Positions 25,396 through 33,912 are shown, counted from the stretch's first letter. The stretch is DNA of 45,135 bases from Verrucomicrobiota bacterium (GCA_018814445.1 JAHIZV010000082.1:1-45135), one strand, 5' to 3'. The notes: generated by a model from the letters alone, not told the origin. Numbers and translations are program-made.

Positions 25396-26052
25396 AATCG
25401 CTGCGATGGCCCTTGGACCCGTCTGTGCGAGCAGGTCGTGCCCGATATCCTCGTAGGTGACCCGCCGTGACCGAGGCAGGTGCTTCTCCAAAAAGCGCGA
25501 GGCATCGCAGGGGATGATTCTATCGCTCTCTCCGTGAAGCAGCAGTGTCGGAATATTTACTCTCGCGAGCCCCTCTCTGAGATCCGTGGACTTCAGATAG
25601 CGGAGGCCGTCAAGCAGTCGCGCTACGCCTATTTGCATCGCCGAGTCCACTTTTGCGGACAGTGCGTCCGCGCTGATGCTTAAGGGGAAAGCCGCGTTCA
25701 TGAAGAAGGCGCTCAGGACCGTTTCAGGTTCTGAACTGAGGTCCGCAATCATGGCTTCCAACGAGCGTTCCGGAAATCCGCAACGGTAGCCGGATGTTCG
25801 ACAGAAGCAGGACGTAGCGCTTATCAGTACCAGTTTGGTGAAGGTCCCGGGCTGTCGGATCTCGGTCTCGATCAGTGCGATTGCTCCGGCTGACCAGCCG
25901 ATGCCGATGCGCGGTGCGTCAGCCTGTGCTATATCGAGTTTACGCAGAGAAATAGCGTCTACCTGATAATCGGCCTTGAGTAGATCAGGGAGAGGTGAAA
26001 GCGCCTCTTCGGTGTGCGCCCAGCCGGAGACCATTAGAATTGATGGGGTCAC
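25378..26052 (-). CDS. Alpha/beta hydrolase, probable pimeloyl-ACP methyl ester esterase (BioH/BioG-like)
   Basis: Predicted 224 aa. Alpha/beta-hydrolase triad: nucleophile elbow GWSAG (Ser54), aspartate in LLLHGESDRIIP (about 174-178), and histidine in DIGHDLL. The oxyanion region is SGWAHTEE. It overlaps the end of bioF by 4 bp (ATGA), so it is coupled to biotin synthesis. The natural role would be to release pimeloyl-ACP from its methyl ester before BioF acts. It is shorter than E. coli BioH (256 aa), with a reduced region before the nucleophile, closer to BioG in size. Assignment rests on context plus fold. Confidence 0.75.
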   Translation of the reverse strand: MTPSILMVSGWAHTEEALSPLPDLLKADYQVDAISLRKLDIAQADAPRIGIGWSAGAIALIETEIRQPGTFTKLVLISATSCFCRTSGYRCGFPERSLEAMIADLSSEPETVLSAFFMNAAFPLSISADALSAKVDSAMQIGVARLLDGLRYLKSTDLREGLARVNIPTLLLHGESDRIIPCDASRFLEKHLPRSRRVTYEDIGHDLLAQTGPRAIAAISAFLR

Positions 26053-27221
26053 AGGATGCCTTCGTTACGTGCGGCCCGGATGATGACCTCCGACGCCTGT
26101 TCCAGATCACGATCTTCGTGGGCAAGCGTCACGGAGAGTCTCACGCGCGCGGTGCCTTTCGGTACGGTCGGAGGTCGTATGGCGATAGCGATGATGCGAT
26201 CTTCGAGAAGTCGTTCCGCAAGGCCCAGCGCGGATTCATTACTGCCCGCGATGATCGGAATAATCTGGGTCTGCGAATCCAGCGTATCCAGACCTGCATC
26301 GTTGAGTCGTTTTCGAAACCTGGACGCTCGTTCCATCAGGATGGTTCCCAGATCCGGCTCCTTGTCGAGCACCTCAAGCGCCGCGAGGGCTGAACCCGCG
26401 ACGGAAGGCGGCGGTGCTGTCGAGTAGATGAGTCCCCGTCCGCGGTTAACAAGCAGTTTTCGGATGGATTCGGAACAGGCTACGAAGCCGCCGTATCCCC
26501 CGAGACCTTTGCTTAATGTTCCCATTGCGACATTCACCGATTCCTCAAGATGTTCCTGCCGGATCAATCCGCCTCCCCTTGGGCCCAGAACTCCCGTGGC
26601 ATGAGCCTCATCGACCAGCAGGAGCGCGTTGTTCTTCTCAGCTGTCGCTGCGATCTCTCGCAGAGGGGGTATAGATCCGTCCATGCTGTAGACGGATTCG
26701 ATCAGAATGAGCCTACGCCCCTTGTCTGCATGCATGGTGAGAAGTTCTTCGAGATGACCGCAGTCATTGTGACGGAATCGAACCAGTCGGGCATCGCTCA
26801 GTTTCGCGGCGTCAATCATGCTGGCGTGAATGAAACGGTCCGCGAATATTGTGTCATTTCGCCCCACGAGAGCCGGGACAGTTGAGCTGTTCGCGAGATA
26901 GCCGCTCCCGAAGAGGATAGCGGCAGGATAGCCCTTATGTCGGGCGAGCTGCATTTCCAGTTCGTCATGTATCGGAAGCGTCCCGGTGACGAGACGTGAA
27001 GCCGCTGAGCCTGCGCCGAAGTCATCGATCGCCCGCTTTGCCGCGCGGGCAAGTTCCGGGCGCCCCGCAAGGTTAAGGTAATCATTGGAGGAGAAATTCA
27101 GGACTTCGTGTCCATCGATATTGATTTTTCCTCCGGCGTGCGGGAACACGCGGATATGACGCTCAAGGTTGTCCACCCGTAGCTTCCGCAGTTCATCGTC
27201 GATCCACGCTTCGCGATTCAT
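26049..27221 (-). CDS. bioF: 8-amino-7-oxononanoate synthase
   Basis: Predicted 390 aa, PLP-dependent alpha-oxoamine synthase condensing pimeloyl-ACP (or -CoA) with L-alanine. Motifs: NFSSNDYLNLAGRPEL, GAGSAASRLVTGT, ESVYSMDGSIPPL, LLVDEAHATGVLGPRGGG and the Schiff-base lysine in GTLSKGLGGYGG. The C-terminal PPTVPKGTARVRLSVTLAHE is typical. It is transcribed away from bioB, with 136 bp between the two starts. No BirA-type operator is obvious. bioA and bioD are not in the window. Confidence 0.92.
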   Translation of the reverse strand: MNREAWIDDELRKLRVDNLERHIRVFPHAGGKINIDGHEVLNFSSNDYLNLAGRPELARAAKRAIDDFGAGSAASRLVTGTLPIHDELEMQLARHKGYPAAILFGSGYLANSSTVPALVGRNDTIFADRFIHASMIDAAKLSDARLVRFRHNDCGHLEELLTMHADKGRRLILIESVYSMDGSIPPLREIAATAEKNNALLLVDEAHATGVLGPRGGGLIRQEHLEESVNVAMGTLSKGLGGYGGFVACSESIRKLLVNRGRGLIYSTAPPPSVAGSALAALEVLDKEPDLGTILMERASRFRKRLNDAGLDTLDSQTQIIPIIAGSNESALGLAERLLEDRIIAIAIRPPTVPKGTARVRLSVTLAHEDRDLEQASEVIIRAARNEGIL

Positions 27222-27323
27222 GGGTGGAATGTAGCAGATGCGGGAGACTGGATGCCAGTCGGCTTCTTTCGGAAACTACACCGCGCCATGGGTGTCAGAT
27301 GCCGGATGAGTCTTTGGCCTATT

Positions 27324-27358
27324 TATCTGGTATCGGATATCCGGTATCTGGTATCTGA
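27324..27358. repeat. 7-bp-period repeat (TATCTGG family) at the bioB start
   Basis: Five heptads, tatctgg, tatcgga, tatccgg, tatctgg and tatctga, run directly into the ATG at 27358. The remainder of the 136-bp bioF-bioB gap contains looser ggatgcc / agatgccgg words but no clear promoter. Confidence 0.75.
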
Positions 27359-28344
27359 TGGCTCCCATGAACTGGTTTGAACTGAGTGAGAAATCGATAT
27401 CCGGCGAGCCACTGACCCGCGAGGAGGCGCTCGCCGTGCTGGAGTCGCCGGACGATCACTTGCTGTGCGTGTTGCATGCAGCGTTCCGTGTCCGGCTCAA
27501 GTACTTCGGGCGCGGCGTCCATCTTCACGTCCTGTGCAATGCGAAGAGCGGCATGTGTCGCGAGAACTGCTCTTTCTGCAGTCAGGCGATCGGTTCGTAC
27601 AGCGGTGTGGACCGCTATGAAATACAGAGTGTCGAAGAACTTGTCGCGGGCGCGAGAGCCGCGCACGAGATGAAGGCCGTTAAGTACTGCATCGTCACGG
27701 CTACCAGCGCGCCGTCCACGAAGGAAGTCGACACCATCTGCGAAGCCGTTCAGATAATCAAAAAGGAAATGCCGATCAAGATCTGCACTTCGCTCGGTTT
27801 CCTGAACGAGGAGACCGCGAAGCGACTGGTTGGGGCTGGAGTGGACCGATTCAATCACAACCTTGAGACGGCGCGGGAGTACTATCCGTCTATCTGTCAG
27901 ACACACACATACGATGACCGGATGAATACCATTCTCACCGCGAAGTCTGCAGGGATGGAAGTCTGCTGCGGCGGCATCATGGGCATGGGTGAAAGTCTTG
28001 AGAACCGCGTTGATCTGGCGATGTCCCTGCGCGAGGTGAATGCAGAGTCGATTCCCGTGAACTTTCTTGATCCGCGTCCGGGCACACCCCTGGAAAACCG
28101 GGAACGTATGTCGCCTTCCGACTGTCTTCGGGCCCTGTGCATGTTCCGACTGACCAATCCCTTGACCGAGATACGCGTTGCGGGCGGACGCGAGGTATGT
28201 CTTCGTCATATGCAGGCATTGGCCCTGTATCCGGCAAACTCAATGTTCACCGAGGGATACCTCACGACAGGGGGACAGGGGTACGATGGAGACATCGCAC
28301 TGATAAGGGACGCCGGGTTTGAATTGGCAGGGTTTGAAGCATGA
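27358..28344 (+). CDS. bioB: Biotin synthase
   Basis: Predicted 328 aa (325 if ATG 27367 is used). Radical-SAM enzyme inserting sulfur into dethiobiotin. The radical-SAM cluster motif is C-R-E-N-C-S-F-C within KSGMCRENCSFCSQAI (about residues 64-76). Further family motifs: YCIVTATSAPS, FNHNLET, GGIMGMGES, VNFLDPRPGTPLE and AGGREVCLRH (the [2Fe-2S] arginine region). The first ATG lies within the heptamer repeat, so the native start may be 27367 (MNWFELSEK). No clear Shine-Dalgarno sequence. The stop is followed after 3 nt by an AACATCG palindrome. Confidence 0.92.
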   Translation: MAPMNWFELSEKSISGEPLTREEALAVLESPDDHLLCVLHAAFRVRLKYFGRGVHLHVLCNAKSGMCRENCSFCSQAIGSYSGVDRYEIQSVEELVAGARAAHEMKAVKYCIVTATSAPSTKEVDTICEAVQIIKKEMPIKICTSLGFLNEETAKRLVGAGVDRFNHNLETAREYYPSICQTHTYDDRMNTILTAKSAGMEVCCGGIMGMGESLENRVDLAMSLREVNAESIPVNFLDPRPGTPLENRERMSPSDCLRALCMFRLTNPLTEIRVAGGREVCLRHMQALALYPANSMFTEGYLTTGGQGYDGDIALIRDAGFELAGFEA

Positions 28345-28347
28345 GGA

Positions 28348-28439
28348 AACATCGAACATCGAACAACAAACATCGAACTTCGAATCGAAGAGCACCTGCA
28401 TTCGATGTTCAGCGTTCGATGTTCGGAGTTCGATGTTCC
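28348..28439. repeat. AACATCG foldback element, copy 1
   Basis: Left arm heptads: aacatcg, aacatcg, aacaaca, aacatcg, aacttcg, aatcgaa (28348-28389). After an 11-nt loop the right arm (28401-28439) is built of the complementary words cgatgtt, cagcgtt, cgatgtt, cggagtt, cgatgtt. It fills the space between the bioB stop and the next ribosome-binding site. Confidence 0.8.
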
Positions 28440-28448
28440 TAAGAGGCT

Positions 28449-28850
28449 ATGGTCCGTCATCCAAAAGTTCTAGCGTGGGAAAAGGATCTCAAGGAGGTCT
28501 TCGATGAAATTGATGATTACATCGAAGATCGTTACGGCGCGACGTATCCTCTGCGTCCGCTGAGGCCGCCCAGGGGAACCACCTCCAGCAAGTCCCATGA
28601 CGGGCTCTTCAATGTCGGTGCGGCGTTCAGCGCTGGATACGGATCGGAGAAAGGGCGGGGCTATGTTGTCGAAGTCCGGTTCGCTACGCTGCGACACGTT
28701 CCCGTCGATGTCCGCGAGCAGGTTGAGGAGGAAGTCGCCGTCAAACTCCGCGAACTGCTGCCGGTGAAGTTTCCCGGACAGACGATGCATGTGGACCGGG
28801 ATGGCCAGGTCTATAAGATTTGGGGCGATCTTAGTCTTGGGGAGGTTTAG
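28449..28850 (+). CDS. Small hypothetical protein
   Basis: Predicted 133 aa, soluble, acidic, no signal peptide. AAGAGG lies just before ATG 28449. I do not recognise a named domain. Visible features: a helical N-terminus (HPKVLAWEKDLKEVFDEIDDYIEDRYG), a Pro-rich linker (LRPLRPPRGTTSS), a central LFNVGAAFSAGYGSEKGRGYVVEV beta segment, then an amphipathic helix (REQVEEEVAVKLRELLP) and VYKIWGDLSLGEV. The composition and codon use look like a real gene. It is bracketed on both sides by AACATCG foldback elements, with the right one starting 3 nt after the stop. Function unknown. Confidence 0.7.
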   Translation: MVRHPKVLAWEKDLKEVFDEIDDYIEDRYGATYPLRPLRPPRGTTSSKSHDGLFNVGAAFSAGYGSEKGRGYVVEVRFATLRHVPVDVREQVEEEVAVKLRELLPVKFPGQTMHVDRDGQVYKIWGDLSLGEV

Positions 28851-28852
28851 GA

Positions 28853-28944
28853 AACATCGAACTCTGAACAACCAACATCGAACGTCGAAGTCCGGAACTC
28901 TTCCATTCGATGTTCTGAGTTCGTTGTTTGATGTTCGATGTTCC
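28853..28944. repeat. AACATCG foldback element, copy 2
   Basis: Left heptads aacatcg, aactctg, aacaacc, aacatcg, aacgtcg, aagtccg (28853-28894) face a complementary right arm (28906-28944) ending gatgttcgatgttcc. It begins 3 nt after the hypothetical gene stop and ends beside the convergent nadA stop, so it may act as a two-way terminator. Confidence 0.8.
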
Positions 28945-28955
28945 GCCGCAGGCGG

Positions 28956-29996
28956 CTAGTCTCTCTTCCCGGCGCCACCGATCTCCGTCATCCGTTTCAC
29001 GGCCTGATAAGCTCTGACGCGGATGTCTTCTGGGACTTCGATGACGTACTGGGTTTTCAGGAGGGCGTCGCGCGTCTCCTCCATCGTGATCTCGTTCATG
29101 TGCGGACAGCGGATGCTGCAAATGCGCAGCATCTCCTTGTCTGGATTCTCCGCCGCGATGTTATCGCCCATTGCGCATTCGGTCAGGATCAGGAAGTGTT
29201 CGGCTTTGGAGTCCTTGACGTATTTCACCATCGCAGACGTGCTCGCCGAGAAATCGGCAGCTTCACAGACTTCGGGCGGGCACTCGGGGTGGGCGAGGAC
29301 GACCACGTCGGGGAACTGCTCGCGCGCACGTTTAATGTCTTCAACCGTGAACCTTTCATGGACCTCGCACTTTCCGCGCCAGCCGATCATCTGATAGTCG
29401 AGTTCCGCGTCCACCGCCTTCGGATCTTTGGTCGGAAAGATGATGTGCTTGCCGGTTTCACGCGCCGTATTGCGGGCGAGGTATTCGTCAGGAAGAAAAA
29501 TGATCGTGTCACTGTGAAGTGATTCGACTACGGCCGTTGCGTTACCAGAGGTACAGCAGATGTCCGATTCCGCCTTCACATCGGCATAGGTGTTCACGTA
29601 GGTGACAACGGGCACGCCGGGGAACCGTTTTCTGAGGTGTTTGATGTCTTCTGCCGTAATGCTCTCAGCCAGGGAACAGCCCGCCTTCTTCGCCGGCAGA
29701 AGAACGGTCTTGTCAGGGCTGAGTATCTTGGCTGTTTCGGCCATGAACCGAACCCCGCAGAAGACGATGATGTCCTTGTCTGTTTCCGCCGCCTTACGAC
29801 TCAGTTCCAGCGAGTCGCCGACAAAGTCAGGAACCGAGTAGAAAAGCACAGGCTCCATGTAATTGTGGCCCAGAATGACCGCATTGCGCTCAACCTTTAA
29901 ACGGTTGATCTCATCTGCGATTTCGGCCTTGTAGCGAAGTTCCGCATCAGGGACGACATGACTGAGTTTCGCTTTCAGTTGTTCGTACATGCTCAT
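28956..29996 (-). CDS. nadA: Quinolinate synthase
   Basis: Predicted 346 aa. Condenses iminoaspartate with dihydroxyacetone phosphate in NAD synthesis, using a [4Fe-4S] cluster. Motifs: NAVILGHNYMEPV, VFCGVRFMAETAKIL (Cys80), CCTSGNATAVVES (cluster Cys147 or 148), HPECPPEVCEAADFSASTSAMV and the C-terminal RICSIRCPHMNEITME, which supplies the third cluster cysteine. nadB and nadC are not adjacent. Transcribed leftward, convergent with the small hypothetical gene. Confidence 0.93.
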   Translation of the reverse strand: MSMYEQLKAKLSHVVPDAELRYKAEIADEINRLKVERNAVILGHNYMEPVLFYSVPDFVGDSLELSRKAAETDKDIIVFCGVRFMAETAKILSPDKTVLLPAKKAGCSLAESITAEDIKHLRKRFPGVPVVTYVNTYADVKAESDICCTSGNATAVVESLHSDTIIFLPDEYLARNTARETGKHIIFPTKDPKAVDAELDYQMIGWRGKCEVHERFTVEDIKRAREQFPDVVVLAHPECPPEVCEAADFSASTSAMVKYVKDSKAEHFLILTECAMGDNIAAENPDKEMLRICSIRCPHMNEITMEETRDALLKTQYVIEVPEDIRVRAYQAVKRMTEIGGAGKRD

Positions 29997-30062
29997 GGAA
30001 CGTCAGCTTAGGTTGAGATCACGGAGGTTTCAACTCACAACTGCAGGAAGCAACCGGGACCA

Positions 30063-30097
30063 AGGTCCAATGTCCAGGCTCGGTAGTCCATGGTCCT
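30063..30097. repeat. 7-bp-period repeat (AGGTCCA/TAGTCCA family)
   Basis: Five heptads: aggtcca, atgtcca, ggctcgg, tagtcca, tggtcct. Outer ggacca (30057-30062) and tggtcc (30091-30096) are complementary, so the array can fold back. It sits between the divergent nadA and the glycosidase-like gene. Confidence 0.6.
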
Positions 30098-30107
30098 GTC
30101 GGCCCCA

Positions 30108-30136
30108 TTAACCGGAACCTCCATTGGGCGTATAAT
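30108..30136 (+). promoter_or_regulatory. Probable promoter of the TIM-barrel glycosidase-like gene
   Basis: TTAACC (30108-30113), 17-nt spacer, perfect TATAAT (30131-30136). The predicted transcription start falls on the ATG at 30143, so the transcript would be leaderless. No Shine-Dalgarno sequence is present. Confidence 0.5.
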
Positions 30137-30142
30137 CAGAAT

Positions 30143-32158
30143 ATGAAGATCGGACTCAGGGGAGACAGTCCGAGATGTGGGGTCGCGTTTCGCGGCCCCT
30201 ATTTTGTACTGGTCTCAGTGGCATTGACGTGTGGCCCTGTGGGTGCCGCTGTCGACATGAACAACAACGGGGTCAGCGATGTGTATGAATGGTATTTCGG
30301 TGTCACACCCGATCTTCTGGACACAGATGCTGATGGTGATGGCCACATCACCCGAACCGAAGCGGCCTTCGGGACCGATCCCCTCGATGGCTCATCCGTC
30401 ACGACAGTCAAGGTCGATCCGTTTACCCAGCCTGACCCGAGCGTCTGGTGGTACACGGTCAGTGGGGTACGGTACCAGCTCCTGCGAGCGGGGGACTTCT
30501 CGCAATGGTCTGTCGAGGGTCCGGTCGTGGACGGGGATGGCGACGTCTTCTCCCGCGCGGTCATCGGGAACGTCGCCGGTACCTACTTCAGGATAGCGTC
30601 GGTTCCTCCCCTCGACTCTGATGGCGACGGGCTCGATGACTTTGAGGAGTCCCTGCTGGGTACGGATACAGACTCCAATGACACCGACCGTGACGGGCTC
30701 TTGGATGCGGATGAATTCAGTGTCTATCTGACCGATCCCGCGGCATCCAACGACTTTGTTAACATCAGCGGACTCCTCACCTATTCCGGGAGTGATCCAG
30801 GGCCCACATGCGTCATTGCTTCTCCCTCCCGATTTGGCTGGATGACCAACAACAGTACGGGGATCGATGGACCCGGGGCCTACACGATTGATCATATTCC
30901 CATGCGCAGTAGCTACTGGATCAAAGCCTTTCGCGATCTCAATACGAATGGCGTGTGGGAGGCGAGCGAACCGTCGACGACCCACGCGATCAAATGGTCC
31001 GTTCCACCGGAGGGCCTGACCAACGTAACGGTGGACGTCCAGAAGGTGCGCGCCATGCGCGTGGACTTCGCATATTACCTTGGCTACGGGGCTGAGGGAG
31101 CGGCCCGTCTTATCGTCAGCAATGCCGTCGATTGGAGGGTCAACACGATCTACGCGCTTGCTTACAGTTGGCAATACGGGACGTATTGGATCCCCGATGG
31201 AAGCACGCCGTTTCTCTTGCCGGAACCGGGGATCGGCGACCAGGACGCCCTGCCGGAGTTGATCGAGGTCGCCCATTCGAACGGCATCAAGGTGATTGCC
31301 TGGCTGCAGCCCCTGAACTCCTGCAGCAACGCCTGGATGCAGAATCCATCCTGGCGGGCAACGCGCGCGGACGGGAGCTACTATGATGCCCCGGAGGATA
31401 GGGGATCGCCGCAGCGATACCTGTTGTCTCCATTCAACACGGGATATCTGCATTGGATGGACTCCGTGATCAACGAGATACTTGACCTTGGCGTCGACGG
31501 TCTCGATGTGTCTGAGACCATGGTTGACCCGCAGTTCGGTACCAACCTCACGTATGATGCGGCAGCGACCAATCTCTTCTTTGAGCGGTATCCGAATGGC
31601 GCTCTGGGCGATGATGACTGGGTAGCATTGCGGTCAGAGATTCTGACGTCAAACGTCTACCGGCGTATTGGTCAGTTGGTGGATGCGCGGACGAACAAGG
31701 ACTATCACGTGACGGCCACGTGGGCGCCGGACTCCGGCGGCGAACTCAAACCTGCAAGCGTGATCGCCGATGCAACGGGATTCGATTTCGATGCTATTCT
31801 GGACCTGCCGGAGGAATACCGGCCGAATGTCTATAACGCGGAGGTAGTGTGGCAGTCAAAAGCCGCGCGCCATTGTGACACCAATACCTTCAATCCCGGC
31901 TGGACGGCCTATGCGATCCAGACCGTCGTGGACAAAGCGGCGGGGCGCACGTTGTGTGTCGGGCATCCGGAGATGTCGACCGCCGTCCCCGGAGAATTGT
32001 GTGGCCTGCCCGAACTCACTCCAACACGTACACAATTCGAGATGGCCCTGTTTCATGCCATAACCAACAGCGCCGGTGCCGACTTCTACAGCCATCATAC
32101 GGTGACGGAGACCAATGCCGGATCCGTCGTTTCGAATGTGTACTGGAGTGTGCCGTGA
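30143..32158 (+). CDS. Secreted TIM-barrel glycoside hydrolase-like protein with calcium-binding repeats
   Basis: Predicted 671 aa. Signal peptide at about 1-36 (FVLVSVALTCGPVGAA). Two clusters of calcium-loop/thrombospondin type 3-like repeats follow: DMNNNGVSDVYE, DTDADGDGHITRTEA (about 33-70) and DSDGDGLDDFEE, DTDRDGLLDADEF (about 158-190). A beta-sandwich linker occupies about 200-300. From about 310 a TIM barrel like those of GHL10-type proteins is seen: RVNTIYALAYSWQYG, ALPELIEVAHSNGIKVIAWLQPLN, then VDGLDVSETMVDP with candidate acidic catalytic residues. I cannot assign a GH family. It is probably a polysaccharide-active surface enzyme. The second hairpin near the start (ggggtcgcg / cgcggcccc, 30178-30198) could influence translation. 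Confidence 0.65.
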   Translation: MKIGLRGDSPRCGVAFRGPYFVLVSVALTCGPVGAAVDMNNNGVSDVYEWYFGVTPDLLDTDADGDGHITRTEAAFGTDPLDGSSVTTVKVDPFTQPDPSVWWYTVSGVRYQLLRAGDFSQWSVEGPVVDGDGDVFSRAVIGNVAGTYFRIASVPPLDSDGDGLDDFEESLLGTDTDSNDTDRDGLLDADEFSVYLTDPAASNDFVNISGLLTYSGSDPGPTCVIASPSRFGWMTNNSTGIDGPGAYTIDHIPMRSSYWIKAFRDLNTNGVWEASEPSTTHAIKWSVPPEGLTNVTVDVQKVRAMRVDFAYYLGYGAEGAARLIVSNAVDWRVNTIYALAYSWQYGTYWIPDGSTPFLLPEPGIGDQDALPELIEVAHSNGIKVIAWLQPLNSCSNAWMQNPSWRATRADGSYYDAPEDRGSPQRYLLSPFNTGYLHWMDSVINEILDLGVDGLDVSETMVDPQFGTNLTYDAAATNLFFERYPNGALGDDDWVALRSEILTSNVYRRIGQLVDARTNKDYHVTATWAPDSGGELKPASVIADATGFDFDAILDLPEEYRPNVYNAEVVWQSKAARHCDTNTFNPGWTAYAIQTVVDKAAGRTLCVGHPEMSTAVPGELCGLPELTPTRTQFEMALFHAITNSAGADFYSHHTVTETNAGSVVSNVYWSVP

Positions 32159-32237
32159 TGCGTGATCGATCATCGTCGCGTAGCCACTGGGCGAAGCGGG
32201 AAGCTACGGAACTTGGCTGGGTGTCTCCCGTATATCA

Positions 32238-32265
32238 TTGAACTCTCCTCTCACCTTGGTATAAA
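32238..32265 (+). promoter_or_regulatory. Promoter of tRNA-Leu
   Basis: TTGAAC (32238-32243), 16-nt spacer, TATAAA (32260-32265). The predicted start near 32272 gives a 12-nt leader before the mature tRNA end. Confidence 0.65.
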
Positions 32266-32283
32266 TCCACCCCCGTATGACGG

Positions 32284-32369
32284 GCCGAAGTGGCGGAATG
32301 GCAGACGCAGCAGACTCAAAATCTGCCGAGGGCAACCTCGTGTGGGTTCGACTCCCACCTTCGGCACCA
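32284..32369 (+). tRNA. tRNA-Leu (anticodon CAA)
   Basis: Acceptor stem gccgaag (32284-32290) pairs with cttcggc (32359-32365), followed by discriminator A and an encoded CCA (32367-32369). The anticodon stem gcaga / tctgc encloses the loop ctcaaaa, giving anticodon CAA, which reads UUG. A long variable arm (gagggcaacctc) marks a class II tRNA, and the T-loop gggttcgactccc is standard. Length is 86 nt including CCA. Confidence 0.96.
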
Positions 32370-32392
32370 TTTAGGAGACCCGATCACCACCC

Positions 32393-32464
32393 ATGGTTGA
32401 TGGGGATGGTTAATGGGGAATGGTTGACCGCCCGTCACCGCACATGGTTGATGGCTGAGGACTG
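32393..32464. repeat. 7-bp-period repeat (ATGGTTG family) before lysS
   Basis: Words atggttg, atgggg, atggtta, atgggga, atggttg (32393-32426), then atggttg and atggctg, aggactg (32444-32464), ending two bases before the lysS ATG. The same family recurs, inverted, at 37027-37054. Confidence 0.75.
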
Positions 32465-32466
32465 AT

Positions 32467-33912
32467 ATGACAGAACAACAGGAACAGAATGAATACCGGG
32501 CTCAGAGGCTTGAGAATCTTGAGAAGCTGAAGGAGGCGGGTTACTCGCCTTTTGGTGCCGCCTTCGAGCGCACGGGTGACCTTGGTGCGATCCGTGCGGA
32601 GTTTGAAGAGGGGAAGACGGTCCGAATCGCCGGACGCCTTGTCGCGATCCGCGACATGGGGAAAAGCATCTTCGCGCACCTGCAGGACAGTTCAGGAAGA
32701 TTCCAGGTATATGCCCAGAAGAACGCTCTCGGAGATGAGGCGTTTGCCGCGTTCAAGCTGCTCGACCTCGGCGACACGATTGGCGTAGAAGGTGAGTTGT
32801 TTACCACCCGGACGGAAGAACCAACCGCCAAGGCGGCGAGCTGGACTCTACTGTCAAAGGCCCTGCTTCCTCTCCCCGAGAAGTGGCACGGGCTGCAGGA
32901 CGTGGACACGCGCTATCGCCAGCGCTACCTTGATCTCATTGCCAATCCGGAAGTGACCGGGCTTTTCCGCAAACGCACGGAGGCTGTCCGTGAGATTCGC
33001 GGGTATCTTGCCGATCGTGGATTTTACGAAGTCGAGACGCCGATGATTCAAGCGATGGCGGGCGGTGCGGCAGCCAATCCGTTCAAGACACACTACGATG
33101 CGCTCAGTAGCGACATGTTTCTGCGCATCGCGCCGGAGCTTTACCTCAAGCGACTGCTGGTCGGCGGTTTTGATAAGGTCTTCGAGCTGAACCGCAACTT
33201 CCGCAACGAAGGACTGAGCCGTTCACACAATCCTGAATTTACGATGCTGGAAATCTACCAGGCTTTCACCGACGTGCGCGGCATGATGGAACTCGTTCAA
33301 GGTCTGACTACGCACGTGTCCGAGAAGATCTTCGGCACATTGAAAGTCGGATCTGAGGAAATGCCGATAGATTTGATGCCGCCGTGGCGTGAGGTGACGT
33401 ACCATGATCTGATTGTTGAGGTGGCGGGAGACGACTGGTTCTCGCTGGATCTTGCGCTCGCGCAGGAGAGGGCTTCTTCTCTAGGTGTGGATTTCGATCC
33501 TGCATGGGACATGGTTCTGTTGACGCAGGAGATCTTTGAAAAGAAGATCGAGAAAACGCTGGTGAATCCGACTTTTGTAACGCGTCTGCCGGTCGCGTTG
33601 GTCCCGCTTGCCAAGGCGTGCATTGACGATCCATCGGTTGTCGATGTCTTCGAACTCATCATCGGCGGCCGGGAAATAGCTCCTGCCTACAGTGAGCTGA
33701 ATGATCCGCTGGAGCAACGGAAGCGTTTCGAGGAGCAAGCCGCGGGGGATGCAGAGAAGATCGATGAGGACTTCCTCGCGGCGCTGGAGCATGGAATGCC
33801 ACCGGCCGGCGGCATGGGCATCGGGATCGACCGCCTTATGATGGTCTTTACGGGTGCAGAAGCGATTCGGGATGTGATACTGTTTCCGCAGTTGAAACCG
33901 AGGGAGAGTTGA
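32467..33912 (+). CDS. lysS: Lysyl-tRNA synthetase, class II
   Basis: Predicted 481 aa. N-terminal OB anticodon-binding domain (about 50-140: VRIAGRLVAIRDMGKSIFAHLQDSSGRFQVY). Class II motifs: motif 1 around VREIRGYLADRGFYEVETPMI, motif 2 FELNRNFRNEGLSRSHNPEFTMLEIY, motif 3 GMGIGIDRLMMVFTG. The body is close in length to E. coli LysS (505 aa). No strong Shine-Dalgarno sequence; repeat DNA fills the region before the start. It lies downstream of tRNA-Leu and may be read from that promoter or one hidden in the repeat. Confidence 0.95.
   Translation: MTEQQEQNEYRAQRLENLEKLKEAGYSPFGAAFERTGDLGAIRAEFEEGKTVRIAGRLVAIRDMGKSIFAHLQDSSGRFQVYAQKNALGDEAFAAFKLLDLGDTIGVEGELFTTRTEEPTAKAASWTLLSKALLPLPEKWHGLQDVDTRYRQRYLDLIANPEVTGLFRKRTEAVREIRGYLADRGFYEVETPMIQAMAGGAAANPFKTHYDALSSDMFLRIAPELYLKRLLVGGFDKVFELNRNFRNEGLSRSHNPEFTMLEIYQAFTDVRGMMELVQGLTTHVSEKIFGTLKVGSEEMPIDLMPPWREVTYHDLIVEVAGDDWFSLDLALAQERASSLGVDFDPAWDMVLLTQEIFEKKIEKTLVNPTFVTRLPVALVPLAKACIDDPSVVDVFELIIGGREIAPAYSELNDPLEQRKRFEEQAAGDAEKIDEDFLAALEHGMPPAGGMGIGIDRLMMVFTGAEAIRDVILFPQLKPRES

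Noticed and set aside
27222-27323. BirA operator between bioF and bioB
   Set aside because: I looked for a TTGTAAACC-type palindrome in the divergent region and found none.
32277-32465. Open frame starting MTGRSGGMADAADSKS
   Set aside because: It is a translation of the tRNA-Leu gene, a well-known spurious frame; the cloverleaf explains the sequence.
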